Notes under the pieces: generated by a model
What the model saw: only the letters and a program-made list of their open reading frames with translations
Told to the model about the DNA's origin: nothing
The model's database searches: none
Assembly (NCBI GenBank): GCA_016708315.1
Contig: JADJGC010000023.1
Coordinates: 811,182-875,181, forward strand
DNA length: 64,000 bases
Direction: 5' to 3'
DNA from: a bacterium
GTDB taxonomy: Bacteria; Zixibacteria; MSB-5A5; CAIYYT01
Translations under genes and position numbers: made by a program
Part shown: one piece after another, positions 41,203 through 50,063 of the stretch
Numbering within the stretch: position 1 is the first letter of the stretch
How the letters are laid out: each line of letters starts with the position of its first letter

Positions 41203-42909
41203 TTACATATCATCTTCCAAAGTTGACGTATCACCAATTTCTTGTCCCCATTCTTTCGCACGCAAAAGTCTGCGCATGATCTTGCCGCTGCGTGTCTTTG
41301 GCAACGAAGGTGCAAACTCGATTTCTTGCGGCATCGCTAATGGGGATAGCTTCTTGCGAATAAAGTTCATGATTTCGAGTTCGAGTTCCTTGGAAGTTTC
41401 GAACCCCGACTTGAGCGTAACGAATGCTTTCACAACTTCCATGTTGACCGGATCCGGTTTGCCAACGACGGCAGACTCAGCGACTGCAGGATGTTCAAGT
41501 AGTGCAGACTCGATCTCAAATGGACCGACGAGATGTCCGGCAGTGTTGATTACGTCATCGTCACGACCCACGAACCAGTAGTAACCTTCGTCATCAATGC
41601 TTGCCCGATCACCGCAGATGTACCAGCCGTTGATGAACTTCTTGTCGTAGGTTTCCTTGTTGTTCCAGTAACCGCGAATCATTGCCGGCCAGCCGGGTTT
41701 GAGTGCGATCAATCCAACAATGCCGGTGCGGGTGATTGGCTGATGCGTCTTCATGTCCAGCACGGTTGCAGTGATTCCCGGGAATGGTTTTCCCATTGAT
41801 CCGGGTTTGACCTTCATGCCTGGATAGTTGGAGATTACGATGCTTCCCGTTTCAGTTTGCCAGTAAGTATCGTGGAACGGCAGGCCAAATGCCCGCTGCG
41901 ACCACAAGACAGCCTCGGCGTTGAGCGGCTCACCGACCGAAGCAAGGTGCCGCAGACTCTTCATGTCGTACTTGCGAACAGCCTCTTCGCCCTCTTTCAT
42001 CAATGAGCGTATCGCTGTTGGCGCTGAGTACCAAACGGTAACGCGGCAATCCTGAATGAACTGATACCAATTGTCAGCGCTGAAGCCTTCATCAAGGACG
42101 CACTGTGTGACTCCACAAGACCACGGTCCAATGATGCCGTACGACGTGCCGGTTACCCAGCCGGGGTCGGCAGTACACCAATAGATGTCATCGTCCATCA
42201 GGTCGAGCGCGTAGCGTGTCGTGATGTATTGCGAGATCAGCGAGTAATGAACATGCTGTGCGCCTTTGGGCTTGCCGGTCGTGCCTGATGTATAGTGCAG
42301 CACCGAAGGCGTTTCAGCGACAGACGGATACACATCGTACCTGTCGAGCGCCATCGAGTCGTTCATGTGCATCGCAATTTCGTGTTCTTGCAACGGTTTG
42401 ACGCCGTCATCGTCGACGACGATGATCAACCGCAGATTTGGCAGTTCCGGCAAGATTTTGCGAACTTTGAAAACATGCTTGCGCTGGGTGATAATCGCCG
42501 CTGTCTGCGCATCTTCAAGTCTGGTAAAAAGCGACTCGGGACCGAAAGCCGAGAATAGCGGCTGGGAGATAGCGCCGAGCTTCAATACACCGAGAAACCC
42601 GAAGTAGAGTTCGGGAATCTTGTCCATAAAGAGACAAACTCGCTCGCCGGGCTTGATTCCTTGATTTCCGAGGAATGCGGCGATGCCGTTGGTTAGTTTG
42701 CGCATCTGGTCAAACGTATAGTCTCGCCGTTCGCCGGTAAATGATTTCCAGATTAAAGCTGTCTTCTGAGATTTGCCAAGACTGCAGATTCGATCACTGC
42801 AGTATGCCCCGATATTAATCGTTTTTCCACTTTGATAGTCCAACTCGCGTTCAGCGAGCTGCCATTCGAAGGATTTGTAGGTTTGTTCGAAGTTCCCGAT
42901 ATGAGTCAC
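41203..42909 (-). CDS. AcsA-type acetyl-CoA synthetase-like adenylating enzyme
   Basis: 568 residues, the length of the short Bacillus-type AcsA. Adenylation motifs are visible: LHYTSGTTGKPKGAQHVHYS (P-loop-like A3), ADPGWVTGTSYGII, YWQTETGSIVI, the A7/A8 region GWYICGDRASIDDEGYYWFV and the catalytic lysine region PKTRSGKIMRRLLRA. It activates acetate or another short acid via an acyl-AMP. The start is GTG with GGAGGCGAGG upstream. As first gene of a three-gene unit with an ACP and a Kbl-like enzyme, it could load the carrier protein (inference); plain acetyl-CoA synthesis is the alternative. Confidence 0.87.
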   Translation of the reverse strand: MTHIGNFEQTYKSFEWQLAERELDYQSGKTINIGAYCSDRICSLGKSQKTALIWKSFTGERRDYTFDQMRKLTNGIAAFLGNQGIKPGERVCLFMDKIPELYFGFLGVLKLGAISQPLFSAFGPESLFTRLEDAQTAAIITQRKHVFKVRKILPELPNLRLIIVVDDDGVKPLQEHEIAMHMNDSMALDRYDVYPSVAETPSVLHYTSGTTGKPKGAQHVHYSLISQYITTRYALDLMDDDIYWCTADPGWVTGTSYGIIGPWSCGVTQCVLDEGFSADNWYQFIQDCRVTVWYSAPTAIRSLMKEGEEAVRKYDMKSLRHLASVGEPLNAEAVLWSQRAFGLPFHDTYWQTETGSIVISNYPGMKVKPGSMGKPFPGITATVLDMKTHQPITRTGIVGLIALKPGWPAMIRGYWNNKETYDKKFINGWYICGDRASIDDEGYYWFVGRDDDVINTAGHLVGPFEIESALLEHPAVAESAVVGKPDPVNMEVVKAFVTLKSGFETSKELELEIMNFIRKKLSPLAMPQEIEFAPSLPKTRSGKIMRRLLRAKEWGQEIGDTSTLEDDM

Positions 42910-43105
42910 GCCCTCGCCTCCACAACATTAGGGGTAAGATCGCCTTCAGGTTGTCTTCGAGAATATATCTACCGCTCCTGAATCCGGCAAGCAAATAAGA
43001 CGTTTTTGTCCCTCTTTATTGTGAAAAAATTCACTTTTGGCCTCTCATAGAATTGTGATTGGCGTGAATCAGAGACTGTGACTGTAGGAGTGAGAATCAA
43101 TCGAA

Positions 43106-43525
43106 TCAGTGTGCCATTTTGATAACGGCGAGCTTTTTGATGCTATCTACGTCCTTGGATGTTCGGACTTCAAGGCGAACGCCACGACCTTCGGCGTATT
43201 TCGGCGCTTTGTCGATCACTTCGAGCATGGCAGCAGGCAATTTTGCGGCGTGTGCCGCCGCTACCGCCTTTTCGCCAAGGGCAAATGATGCAAGGAAGTA
43301 GCCCTTGCAGGGTGTCATGTAGAGCACTGCCCGTTTTTCACCCTTCAGGCGCAATCCCCAGCCAGTGCTTTTGCTGGCGAATCCCCATTCCGGCGAGATC
43401 GGAGCGTATTCTGCGATGACGTGATCTTTGAGTGCGCACCAAAGTTTGTAAGTCTTGCCAAGTACCTCGCTGAGATCATCCTCTTGAGGCGGGTGTGCTT
43501 TGTCGTCAAATATGCTTATAGCCAC
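43106..43525 (-). CDS. DUF3788-family protein
   Basis: 139 residues. It matches the DUF3788 pattern: an opening IFDDKAHPPQEDDLSEVLG, then EWGFASKSTGWGLRLKGEKR, YLMTP-like VLYMTPCKGYFLASFALGEKA, and AEGRGVRLEV near the end. The function of the family is unknown. The start is GTG at 43525. The 196-base gap before it, up to the AcsA start, holds presumably promoters and nothing else recognised. Confidence 0.72.
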   Translation of the reverse strand: MAISIFDDKAHPPQEDDLSEVLGKTYKLWCALKDHVIAEYAPISPEWGFASKSTGWGLRLKGEKRAVLYMTPCKGYFLASFALGEKAVAAAHAAKLPAAMLEVIDKAPKYAEGRGVRLEVRTSKDVDSIKKLAVIKMAH

Positions 43526-43566
43526 GAGAGTCTCACAGATTAGGCACTAGGCGATGTGAAAGTTCC

Positions 43567-44220
43567 TCAGGAATTGTCGTCCTCTTCGCCGCCTTCCAAT
43601 TCAGAAGGTACGAGTTTGCTGAAACACGTTTCACAGAAGAAATCTTCGTCAACAAGGAAGGTGTGCTCCGGATCGAGAACAACAGCGCATTTGGCGCAGA
43701 CTGTATCAGGTAGACCTTCTTCCAATAGGCGGACCTCTTCGACTTCCGGTTTGTCACCGGGGCTGATGTTGGGAACGCTGTCGCCATATCCATACATTTT
43801 CGCCAGAGGATCATTCACCAGTTCCGATGCCGAAGTTTGTTCAGGATCATTCGTAAGGCTCGCGTTCACATCAATTCGGCGCCCGGTCAGTGAATGGACC
43901 TCATCATCGATGGATACTTCTGGATATGGTACCAACTGGGTTGTGCCGCATTCGGGGCAGGTCAAAGTACCTTCGTTGAGTTCCTGACGTTCGATGGTGA
44001 GTTTCTCGCCGCACTTTTCGCAGTCAACGTCCATTGTCGGAAAGGGGAACATCTTGAGGCGGTAGGCTCTGATCTGCGTTTCATCGACACCGCGTTCGAG
44101 TAATGCTGCGCGCAGGAAGCCCTGCGCTTCCGATGAGTACTCGCACAGTTCAAAAGCTGCGGCATGCAGTAAAACTGGCGTGTCGAGCAGGCGAAAGTGT
44201 TCGAGAATTTCGTTTGTCAT
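43567..44220 (-). CDS. Hypothetical protein with two zinc-ribbon segments
   Basis: 217 residues. No family is recognised as a whole. Cysteine pairs DCEKCGEK and CPECGTTQ form one probable zinc ribbon, and CAKCAVV with CETCFSK another near the C-terminus. The tail is acidic (ELEGGEEDDN). It has no signal peptide or membrane helix. AAGGAG lies 4 bases before the ATG. It lies between DUF3788-like and DinB-like genes; the role is unknown. Confidence 0.75.
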   Translation of the reverse strand: MTNEILEHFRLLDTPVLLHAAAFELCEYSSEAQGFLRAALLERGVDETQIRAYRLKMFPFPTMDVDCEKCGEKLTIERQELNEGTLTCPECGTTQLVPYPEVSIDDEVHSLTGRRIDVNASLTNDPEQTSASELVNDPLAKMYGYGDSVPNISPGDKPEVEEVRLLEEGLPDTVCAKCAVVLDPEHTFLVDEDFFCETCFSKLVPSELEGGEEDDNS

Positions 44221-44258
44221 AGTGCTCCTTCGCCAGTCAAGATATGATATCGCGAGTA

Positions 44259-44744
44259 TTAATCAAACTCGTACTTTGTTTCTGCCGGAGTTTGTTCGTA
44301 ACCAACTCTGCCAATCACGATGTCGGCACGGATATAGCTTTCGCTCTTCATCGGCGAGCCGTGAAGTCTGCGCATCATTGCCAATTGTCCGGTATGAGTC
44401 AAGGAATCGGCGATAGGACCTTGAACCAGCTTGGTTAGTTCAAAATTGGACGGCAATTCGGAGGCGAGGTAGTCATCGAACTTCTTGAGGCTGACGAAGA
44501 AGCGTTTGCACTCCTCCTGCCATCCCTGCGGCACAGCGGGATTCCATTTGGGTTCGCCAATTGAGATACTCAATGCCCAATCGAACAGGTCGCCCATGTG
44601 TGCGACAATCTGTAAGGATGTCTTGCCGTTGGGGCTGGCTTTGAAGTCGGCGAATGACTCGGGCGCACCGCGAAGAGTTTTGGATGCACGGTATGCCAAT
44701 GTCGCCAGTAGATGCCGGATGATTTCCCGGTCAGTCATAGACAT
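44259..44744 (-). CDS. DinB-family (DUF664-like) four-helix protein
   Basis: 161 residues. Helical pattern with candidate metal-binding His in IVAHMGDLFDWAL and LTHTGQLAMMRRL, spaced as in the DinB/YfiT superfamily. Members are metal-binding thiol-transfer enzymes or of unknown role. The ATG at 44744 is chosen because GGAGG lies 9 bases upstream; a longer frame starts in non-coding sequence. Confidence 0.75.
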   Translation of the reverse strand: MSMTDREIIRHLLATLAYRASKTLRGAPESFADFKASPNGKTSLQIVAHMGDLFDWALSISIGEPKWNPAVPQGWQEECKRFFVSLKKFDDYLASELPSNFELTKLVQGPIADSLTHTGQLAMMRRLHGSPMKSESYIRADIVIGRVGYEQTPAETKYEFD

Positions 44745-44858
44745 GTTCTGTTTCCTCCACTGCTGGTTCAAAGATGTTACCGGTACTTGATAGCGGTGCC
44801 AAATTGGGCGGGCAATCACATTCTATCGGGAATCCTGAAAAAGCAGATACAAAGAAGA

Positions 44859-44885
44859 AGCCCCGAATGCACACCATTCGGGGCT
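44859..44885 (-). terminator. Strong terminator of the lipoprotein gene
   Basis: An 11-bp perfect stem (AGCCCCGAATG / CATTCGGGGCT) with a 5-nt loop; TCTTCTTTGT follows on the minus strand. It lies 25 bases past the stop at 44911. Confidence 0.88.
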
Positions 44886-44910
44886 CGCAGATTGGGTGTT
44901 TCGATCCCCC

Positions 44911-45492
44911 TTATTCGCTGATACCGTACTTCGAGAAGTGTTCGATTGCCAACTGCGGCGAGGCTTCGGCTTCGATTTGCTGAACTTCCCACAATTCTGA
45001 ATCCGGATTGAAGTAGAAAAGTACTGAGCTGGATGTACTCGTAACATGCGAGTTTGGCTGAACATAAAGCGGGTACTTGAACTTCGTTCCATCAGGACCG
45101 CATTCAAGCATCCAGAACTTGCCGAATGGCGCCTGGTACTTGGTGACTCGGATAGTCAAAGTAATCGGGCTTTTCACTGCAGCGTAGGGGAGTGAGAAAC
45201 CGATCTTTTCGGCGCCGTTCACCATGTCGATTTGCGAACCGTAAGGGCTCACTTCCTTTACCAAGGTCGTGTCAAACAGGATCGGACAGTCGATGACATT
45301 GAACCCAGCGCCGCGCTGGGGCTGGTCGTCGATCATCGTTTCGTTGAGCCAATCGAGCTTGTCCTGTGTCGAGACCGTTGTCGGGGCGATGCTGTTGGTC
45401 GTACAGCCGGTAATAACGACCAGAGACAAAGAGATGACCAGCAGCGCCAATAGTGCTGGAACGTACAGTAGATGACGCGGTGATCTCCTCAA
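44911..45492 (-). CDS. Putative lipoprotein of unknown function
   Basis: About 193 residues from a TTG at 45492 that has GGAGG 4 bases upstream. The hydrophobic signal LYVPALLALLVISLSLVVI ends in the lipobox VITGCTTN. The rest is a soluble beta-rich domain (ITLTIRVTKYQAPFGKFWML, then LFYFNPDSELWEVQQIEA) with no known family. Expected at the periplasmic or outer face of a membrane. An earlier in-frame ATG at 45585 is rejected because it would bury the signal. Confidence 0.75.
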   Translation of the reverse strand: MRRSPRHLLYVPALLALLVISLSLVVITGCTTNSIAPTTVSTQDKLDWLNETMIDDQPQRGAGFNVIDCPILFDTTLVKEVSPYGSQIDMVNGAEKIGFSLPYAAVKSPITLTIRVTKYQAPFGKFWMLECGPDGTKFKYPLYVQPNSHVTSTSSSVLFYFNPDSELWEVQQIEAEASPQLAIEHFSKYGISE

Positions 45493-46260
45493 GTTTCCTC
45501 CTTCAGAGTCGAGCTGACCCCGGGTAATGTGCCAGTTGTCCTCGGGAGGAACTATCGCAAAGGGGCGGCCAAAGTGTTTCAACACGTTACATTTTCGGTA
45601 CAGCCAGATATGCCGTTGCTGGGGCGTATCTTAGGAAGGCGGTTTTTGCGCAACGATTGAGCACAGGATTTGAACAACCGGTTTTTTGACAAAAAGAGAG
45701 GGATTGTTCCCACTGAAGATGGGAATTTGGTTACACTTCTCCATGAATCGGGTAAGTTTCTTACCTGCTTTGTGGTGGAAATTAATCCGACTCTGTAGGT
45801 CTGGAATTTGATTTCTTTTAGTTCGTGATCGTTTCCTATTCTAATCTGTTTCCGCTACGTGACTTACTCAATAAAACGGCGTAACCCGGGTTAATCGGGA
45901 TTGCTGACGCTAATCACCGAAACCGGTGTTCGCACCAGAGACCATTTGCATCTGCAGGCGGGGCTACCTACTGCAGACTTGCCCCGGCAATTGCTCGCCG
46001 TGAGATCGAGATTGTTGAACCGCAACGGCCGTTGCGAACTCACTGCGAAGCCTTTGTTGGGCCGGCAAAGCTGGCGCTTCTGAGCGAACATCAGTGCCTT
46101 CACTTATTGGCGCGAAAAATAATGTCGAGTGGATAGCTACAGATTTTTGTGGTCAGCTTTGCCCCCCCCAGAAGGGAAAAGGAAACTTGAACGCCCACGA
46201 GGGGCGCCGGGCTACAGGCACTGCGGCGTCCGGGCACCACCGCCCCCGCGGGAAGTGGGG
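45493..46260. other. Gene-poor stretch, 768 bases
   Basis: No coding frame is convincing. The first 400 bases are AT-rich and probably carry the promoter of the minus-strand lipoprotein. CGCAACGGCCGTTGCG (46021-46036) is a perfect 16-bp palindrome. From about 46150 the sequence becomes very GC-rich with long homopolymers (C8 at about 46162, and G7 and G8 just beyond the stretch), a change from its surroundings. An open frame of 60 codons at 45901-46083 has no family resemblance and is left out. Confidence 0.5.
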
Positions 46261-46306
46261 CTTAAGTGCGGCGCGGCGCCGCCCCGACCCGCACCTGACG
46301 CAAACT
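46261..46306 (+). repeat. Dispersed intergenic repeat, copy 1
   Basis: Begins CTTAAGTGCGGCGC and ends CACCTGACGCAAACT. A diverged copy lies at 48227-48273. The inner part is a GC-rich near-palindrome. Probably a non-coding palindromic element. Confidence 0.6.
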
Positions 46307-46360
46307 CGGGGGGGCGTAGGACGGACAGAAAAGGGGGAAACGGGCGAGGGAACCGCGCCC

Positions 46361-46984
46361 CTACGAGTAGAATCTTCTCTGTGATTGCCGAGTCCAGGCG
46401 CAAGGAGGGGGGGGCGAAGTCGAGCTGAAAAGCGCGAGTGTTGGCTTGACTTCTGCGCCGCACTGGTCGCAGAATGATGCTGATGGTGACACCGGATGGC
46501 CATTGGAACAACGTCGCTGCGGATCGCTTTTGCTAACTTGAATCGCGGAATAAAGCGTGCCCATAGCAATCGCATAAAACGGCAGAATGTGACCCGTCAT
46601 CATGGTGATTTCCTTGATGCTTGTTTCTGGAGTACTACCATCCGGAGCGACTGCATGACCCAAGGCAAATCTTGCAAAATTTAATAGCGCGTAGGCGAAG
46701 CATCCGTAGATGATGTACTTCATCCAAGGCGGACAACCCCTTAGAACTGCCTTCCACAAGTCCTTTTGTTTGAACTCGCGTGCCATTCCGTTAGTAACTA
46801 AGACAGTGGGGAGAAACACTGCGAATACCCCGAAGAAAAGGTATTCGGATCTGCCTTCAGATATATCGTAGCCTGCCAATCCGCAGACGTGAACTGTGGC
46901 GCTGATCACCAATCCGGCAGCCGCAATGATGACGAATACGTAGAGCAGTGGAGTGAGGTGCTCCCACCATTGATTATTCTGCAT
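46361..46984 (-). CDS. Four-helix membrane protein with C-terminal zinc ribbon
   Basis: 207 residues. Membrane helices at about 12-35, 45-65, 85-105 and 125-145, then a zinc ribbon CSNGHPVSPSASFCDQCGAE. The last 25 residues are encoded in the G8-containing low-complexity stretch (TSPPPPCAWTRQSQRR) and may not be the true C-terminus. A good ribosome site (AAGGCGG) precedes ATG 46984. The family is unknown. The zinc ribbon resembles those added to RDD and other small membrane proteins nearby. Confidence 0.65.
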   Translation of the reverse strand: MQNNQWWEHLTPLLYVFVIIAAAGLVISATVHVCGLAGYDISEGRSEYLFFGVFAVFLPTVLVTNGMAREFKQKDLWKAVLRGCPPWMKYIIYGCFAYALLNFARFALGHAVAPDGSTPETSIKEITMMTGHILPFYAIAMGTLYSAIQVSKSDPQRRCSNGHPVSPSASFCDQCGAEVKPTLALFSSTSPPPPCAWTRQSQRRFYS

Positions 46985-47119
46985 ACAACCGCCTTACTCT
47001 AATTGCCGGCTCGCCGCCTTTGTCGAGCACTTTCAATTCATTAAAGGTAATTAATTTGCGGAGGATGAAATCCACAATGGAATTTTTGTTTCAGAAAAAC
47101 CGCCCTCACCTCCCGCGAA

Positions 47120-47163
47120 GCCCTCACCCCAGCCCTCTCCCAAGGGAGAGGGAGTCGGGCAGA
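47120..47163. repeat. CCCTCACCCC-type palindromic intergenic element
   Basis: CCCTCACCCCAGCCCTCTCC continues AAGGGAGAGGG; CCCTCTCCC and GGGAGAGGG form a 9-bp hairpin. Elements of this form are scattered between genes in many bacteria. The stretch 46985-47199 holds nothing else recognised. Confidence 0.7.
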
Positions 47164-47199
47164 CGAGGAGAGGCTGCCGCGCACAGAACCACAACTATA

Positions 47200-47819
47200 T
47201 CAGAACTGTCCTACCGGCGGTATCTTTACTGGTTCGATTACTACCGTGCCCGCAAGCAAGTCGTGAATACAGCGATAATCGTGGCGAGCTATGAAAAGTA
47301 TGTCCACCAATCCATACAACGGTACAAGAGCAAAAATCGTGTTGACAAACACACGCAGCAGGACATTGGGGACAAATCCGCCGTTGACGCCACTATCGTT
47401 CATCACGATTCTGATGTCGAGAATCTTTTTGCCAATTGATTGACCATCCCTTGTCAAGAAGTAGATCTGCAAAGCAACGAGAATAATCGCAGGAACCCAG
47501 TAGTTTAATGGATAAGTCGATTCAGCAACTTTGCTCGTTACCATCCCGAGCAGGAAAACCTACAATGAGCGCCGCTGTATTGATCAACTGGGCAGCAAGG
47601 CGCTTCAGTGGGTTCGCGAGATTATGGCGAACAGTTGGGGATTCCATCACGACGCTTGGAATTGGCGTTCGGACCAGATGACGACGAATCAGTAGTGTCG
47701 CTGTGATTCGGCACGGTGTTCATTTGACCGCAACGCGGACACTCGGATTGCTCACTCGGCTTGAGTAGGTGCTCGATGATTGTCGCCCCGCATTTGGAGC
47801 AGGTAATTCTTGTGCTCAT
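47200..47819 (-). pseudogene. Zinc-ribbon plus RDD-domain membrane protein, two frame breaks
   Basis: Three frames together make one gene. From ATG 47819: MSTRITCSKCGATIIEHL with CPRCGQMNTVP (zinc ribbon), ending early at 47622. The next frame reads LANPLKRLAAQLINTAALIV, the usual start of an RDD domain. After a TTTT run at about 47556 the frame shifts again to LLGMVTSKVAESTYPLNYWV and continues as GQSIGKKILDIRIVMND and ARHDYRCIHDLLAGTVVI, the RDD core. The second break is a one-base change in a homopolymer. Whether the breaks are real cannot be told from one sequence. Confidence 0.72.
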
Positions 47820-47962
47820 GACATTGCCCTCTACGGATAATCAACTATTCGGTCATAAAATGTCAATCAAAATAGAGAATGACATCCGCTTTTATTGTCA
47901 TTTTGGGGATTGGGACTTCGGCACCAGTCGCGAAGCGGAAGGTGTGTTCAGTACAACACAAT

Positions 47963-48180
47963 GTCAGGGCACGGGGCTCCTGACCTACCAACTGATGCAA
48001 GAAGAGTGCCCGACTGAAGTCAGACCCACAATCGGAATGTCGGGTTCCTCCCGTTTGAGGCGGGATGGGAAGGCTGACCTGCTTCTATTAGTCTTGTAGG
48101 TCACGCGCTAAGAGGGCGCGACCTACTAAGCTAGAGCGCGGGACAGGCGTGATGTCAGGAGCACGGGGCTCCTGACCTAC
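47963..48180. repeat. Cluster of three palindromes sharing GTAGGTC/GACCTAC arms
   Basis: Hairpin 1 at 47963-47987 (GTCAGG...CCTGACCTAC), hairpin 2 at 48096-48126 (GTAGGT-CA-CGCGC...GCGCG-ACCTAC), hairpin 3 at 48154-48180 (GTCAGGAGC-ACGGG-GCTCCTGAC then CTAC). They fill most of the 518-base gap between 47819 and 48339, where I see no gene. They look like a non-autonomous palindromic repeat family. Confidence 0.65.
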
Positions 48181-48226
48181 TTAACTGCAGCGTCAGGTCA
48201 CAACTCGTTCGCGATGGGAGTGAGAG

Positions 48227-48273
48227 CTTAAGTGCGGCGCAGCGTCGCGTCCGAGTCAAGACCTGACGCAACT
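48227..48273 (+). repeat. Dispersed intergenic repeat, copy 2
   Basis: CTTAAGTGCGGCGCAGCGTC to ACCTGACGCAACTA, a diverged match in the same orientation to 46261-46306. Confidence 0.6.
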
Positions 48274-48338
48274 ACAAGGATCCTCACCAAGTACGGGGAA
48301 TTCGTATGGTAGTCAAAGCACGTGAGTCAAAATCACCG

Positions 48339-49085
48339 TCAAGTTGTCTCTGAGGATTGTCCCCAAATGAGTGTGTATAATTGGTTAGTTGACTCCAAAA
48401 GCGTGCCTGCTGCCCAGAAAACGTCAAATGTCAACTCAAATGTGATTTCTGCAAAGTTGACACCTGGAACTTGTAGTATACGACTGGCAACTTCGCCCAG
48501 AGAGATACATGGTGATTGTTTGGCATTCGGCGACAACGGATCGACGTAGAGTTGACTAACGTGGAAATCACCAAGTTCAACCGCTCGACCCTTGGAATCT
48601 AACGGCATGTTCTTGAGAATCCTCACAATAGTTGGCCTTACGACAATGATGCATGAATCTGCACGAGACTTACCATTGTTGGCTATATTCAGACAGATTG
48701 ATAGTACACGACCGTAACTCCCAAGACTGTCAATCCATGAGGGATAGATTTCTTCTCCTTCACAAGTGATTGAAATGTCCGGTCGGTTGGCAGCAACCTG
48801 CGATTGTACAAGTACTTGTTGTTGCCTGAACTGCTCGGAAGTATCGCAGACAATAACAAGGGTCAATGCCGCCATAATAACCGTTGCTAAAGATGCTAGC
48901 GGGGTGAGAAACAAATTTCCCCAAGAGGCAATTCTGGCGGCTTCTCCCATCTGGTGAGCACAAAACCGACATGATCTTGCGCTTTGCGGTATTTCTGCCC
49001 CACACATTGGACATGCTTTGACTCGTTGTGATGCAGCCTTTGCAGGCTCACGCGAACCTTCTCCCTTAGTATTCTTTTTGCCCAC
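48339..49085 (-). CDS. Hypothetical membrane protein with N-terminal zinc ribbon
   Basis: 248 residues. The N-terminus is Lys-rich, then CPMCGAEIPQSARSCRFC forms a zinc ribbon, one hydrophobic helix follows (LFLTPLASLATVIMAALTLV), and the remainder is a soluble domain (VAANRPDISITCEGEEIYPS, then LSICLNIANNGKSRADSC) of a type seen in membrane proteins of unknown role with a beta-sandwich exterior. GTG at 49085 has AAAGAGG 8 bases upstream. Its layout resembles the protein at 50158-50691. Confidence 0.62.
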   Translation of the reverse strand: MGKKNTKGEGSREPAKAASQRVKACPMCGAEIPQSARSCRFCAHQMGEAARIASWGNLFLTPLASLATVIMAALTLVIVCDTSEQFRQQQVLVQSQVAANRPDISITCEGEEIYPSWIDSLGSYGRVLSICLNIANNGKSRADSCIIVVRPTIVRILKNMPLDSKGRAVELGDFHVSQLYVDPLSPNAKQSPCISLGEVASRILQVPGVNFAEITFELTFDVFWAAGTLLESTNQLYTLIWGQSSETT

Positions 49086-49156
49086 AAGTGTGCCTCTTTC
49101 TCAATAGGAAAATCTGTACCCAGCGAAGCGCAAGCGGCATTGGCTTTGGATCGCCG

Positions 49157-49268
49157 GAGAGTTTGCGGGCACCTCGAGTGGAGCCGTGCGAATCAAAAGC
49201 CCACCAGTTGGGGGGGACACATGTGCCCTTCGAATCAGCAAGCCCACCCGCAGGGTGGGGTACGATCA
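49157..49268 (+). repeat. Repeat with two CGAATCA-type units
   Basis: Two units of about 40 bases: GCGAATCAAAAGCCCACC... (about 49188) and TTCGAATCAGCAAGCCCACC (about 49229), the second with a CCCACCC-GCA-GGGTGGG hairpin. A related unit is at 50064-50130, on the other side of the HNH gene. Confidence 0.55.
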
Positions 49269-49273
49269 CAGTA

Positions 49274-49906
49274 TCACTGATTTGCGGTAATATCCCGTCG
49301 CAATTCCATGATAGACTTCATCGGTTTTGACCGGTGTAGCATTCGGTGGCAGTTTGAACAAACCAGTGAAATATCCAAGATTCTCGTCTTGTGCTTTCCA
49401 CGAATTGAACTGACAGGAACTGTATGATGTGCTTCTATGTAGCCGGCGCCAAGCTCACCATACTTCTCTGTAAAGGAGAAATCGCAAACATCACAACGCA
49501 ACTCTCCAACTTTCTTCACTCTTTCTCGCTTTGCGGCTCGGACTATCGATTGGTCTCTTTCCAATGAACGGTGCATGCGGTACTTTACGCGTCCTTCTGC
49601 AAAATTGGACTCCTCGTTTTCTCCCGCGATTAGAATTCTGTGGATTTCTCGTCCGTGAGATTTTTCGATGATTTCGAATGAGTGCCGATTGAACCAGTTC
49701 TTCGCCTCAACTGCATTGAAGCCACGTTTGAACTCCTTGCCTTCTGAATACTTGGCCGCAATTGAAATCACGAGCTTCGGCGGATAACGCCTCTCTCCGT
49801 ATTTCAAGTCATAACGATAGGATTTTCGCCTGCGAGGTATTCCTTGCGCATCAATCTCCGCGATGGCCGACCGTATATGTCTGATCTTAATCGAAGAAGG
49901 AATCAT
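49274..49906 (-). CDS. HNH endonuclease, McrA-like
   Basis: 210 residues. The C-terminal HNH domain has a zinc cysteine pair CDVCDF, the catalytic IEAHHTVPVSS and a second knuckle CSNCHRMLHRSKP. The N-terminal 75 residues (IRSAIAEIDAQGIP, YPPKLVISIAAKYSEGKEF, AVEAKNWFNRHSFEII) resemble the N-terminal module of restriction enzymes of the McrA/ScoMcrA kind that recognise modified DNA. No methyltransferase gene is beside it, consistent with a modification-dependent nuclease (inference). It is flanked by related repeats on both sides. Confidence 0.85.
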   Translation of the reverse strand: MIPSSIKIRHIRSAIAEIDAQGIPRRRKSYRYDLKYGERRYPPKLVISIAAKYSEGKEFKRGFNAVEAKNWFNRHSFEIIEKSHGREIHRILIAGENEESNFAEGRVKYRMHRSLERDQSIVRAAKRERVKKVGELRCDVCDFSFTEKYGELGAGYIEAHHTVPVSSIRGKHKTRILDISLVCSNCHRMLHRSKPMKSIMELRRDITANQ

Positions 49907-49972
49907 CTCAATTCCCTTTCAGAATTAGGACGTGTGCAAACTGGAAACTCGTATCTTTATTACTGCCCCCTA

Positions 49973-50021
49973 CTACATCATCAGCACGAACTTGGCGAAG
50001 GGTTGGCTGTTGGTGGCAAAC
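49973..50021 (-). repeat. Displaced copy of the tdh 3' end
   Basis: On the minus strand this stretch reads FATNSQPFAKFVLMM then stop, against FATGSQPSAKVVLMME at the end of the tdh gene (about 50702-50748). The two DNA stretches match at about 41 of 49 positions. Similarity begins abruptly at the Phe codon and ends near the stop codon. It may be the relic of an insertion into the 3' end of tdh. Confidence 0.7.
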
Positions 50022-50063
50022 CTCAAATCCCCCGCCAAGTGGGTTTAGTTTAGGCGCACTTGA

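Noticed and set aside
45901..46103. Open frames of 60-70 codons on both strands
   Set aside because: No family resemblance, ribosome site or codon pattern; likely chance frames in a non-coding gap.
46129..46575. Long open frames of 96-140 codons in the GC-rich patch
   Set aside because: They arise from low-complexity GC-rich sequence with C and G homopolymers that removes stops by chance; the real gene on the minus strand is the membrane protein ending at 46361.
47963..48273. CRISPR array
   Set aside because: The hairpins are unevenly spaced and diverged, with no regular spacers and no cas genes.
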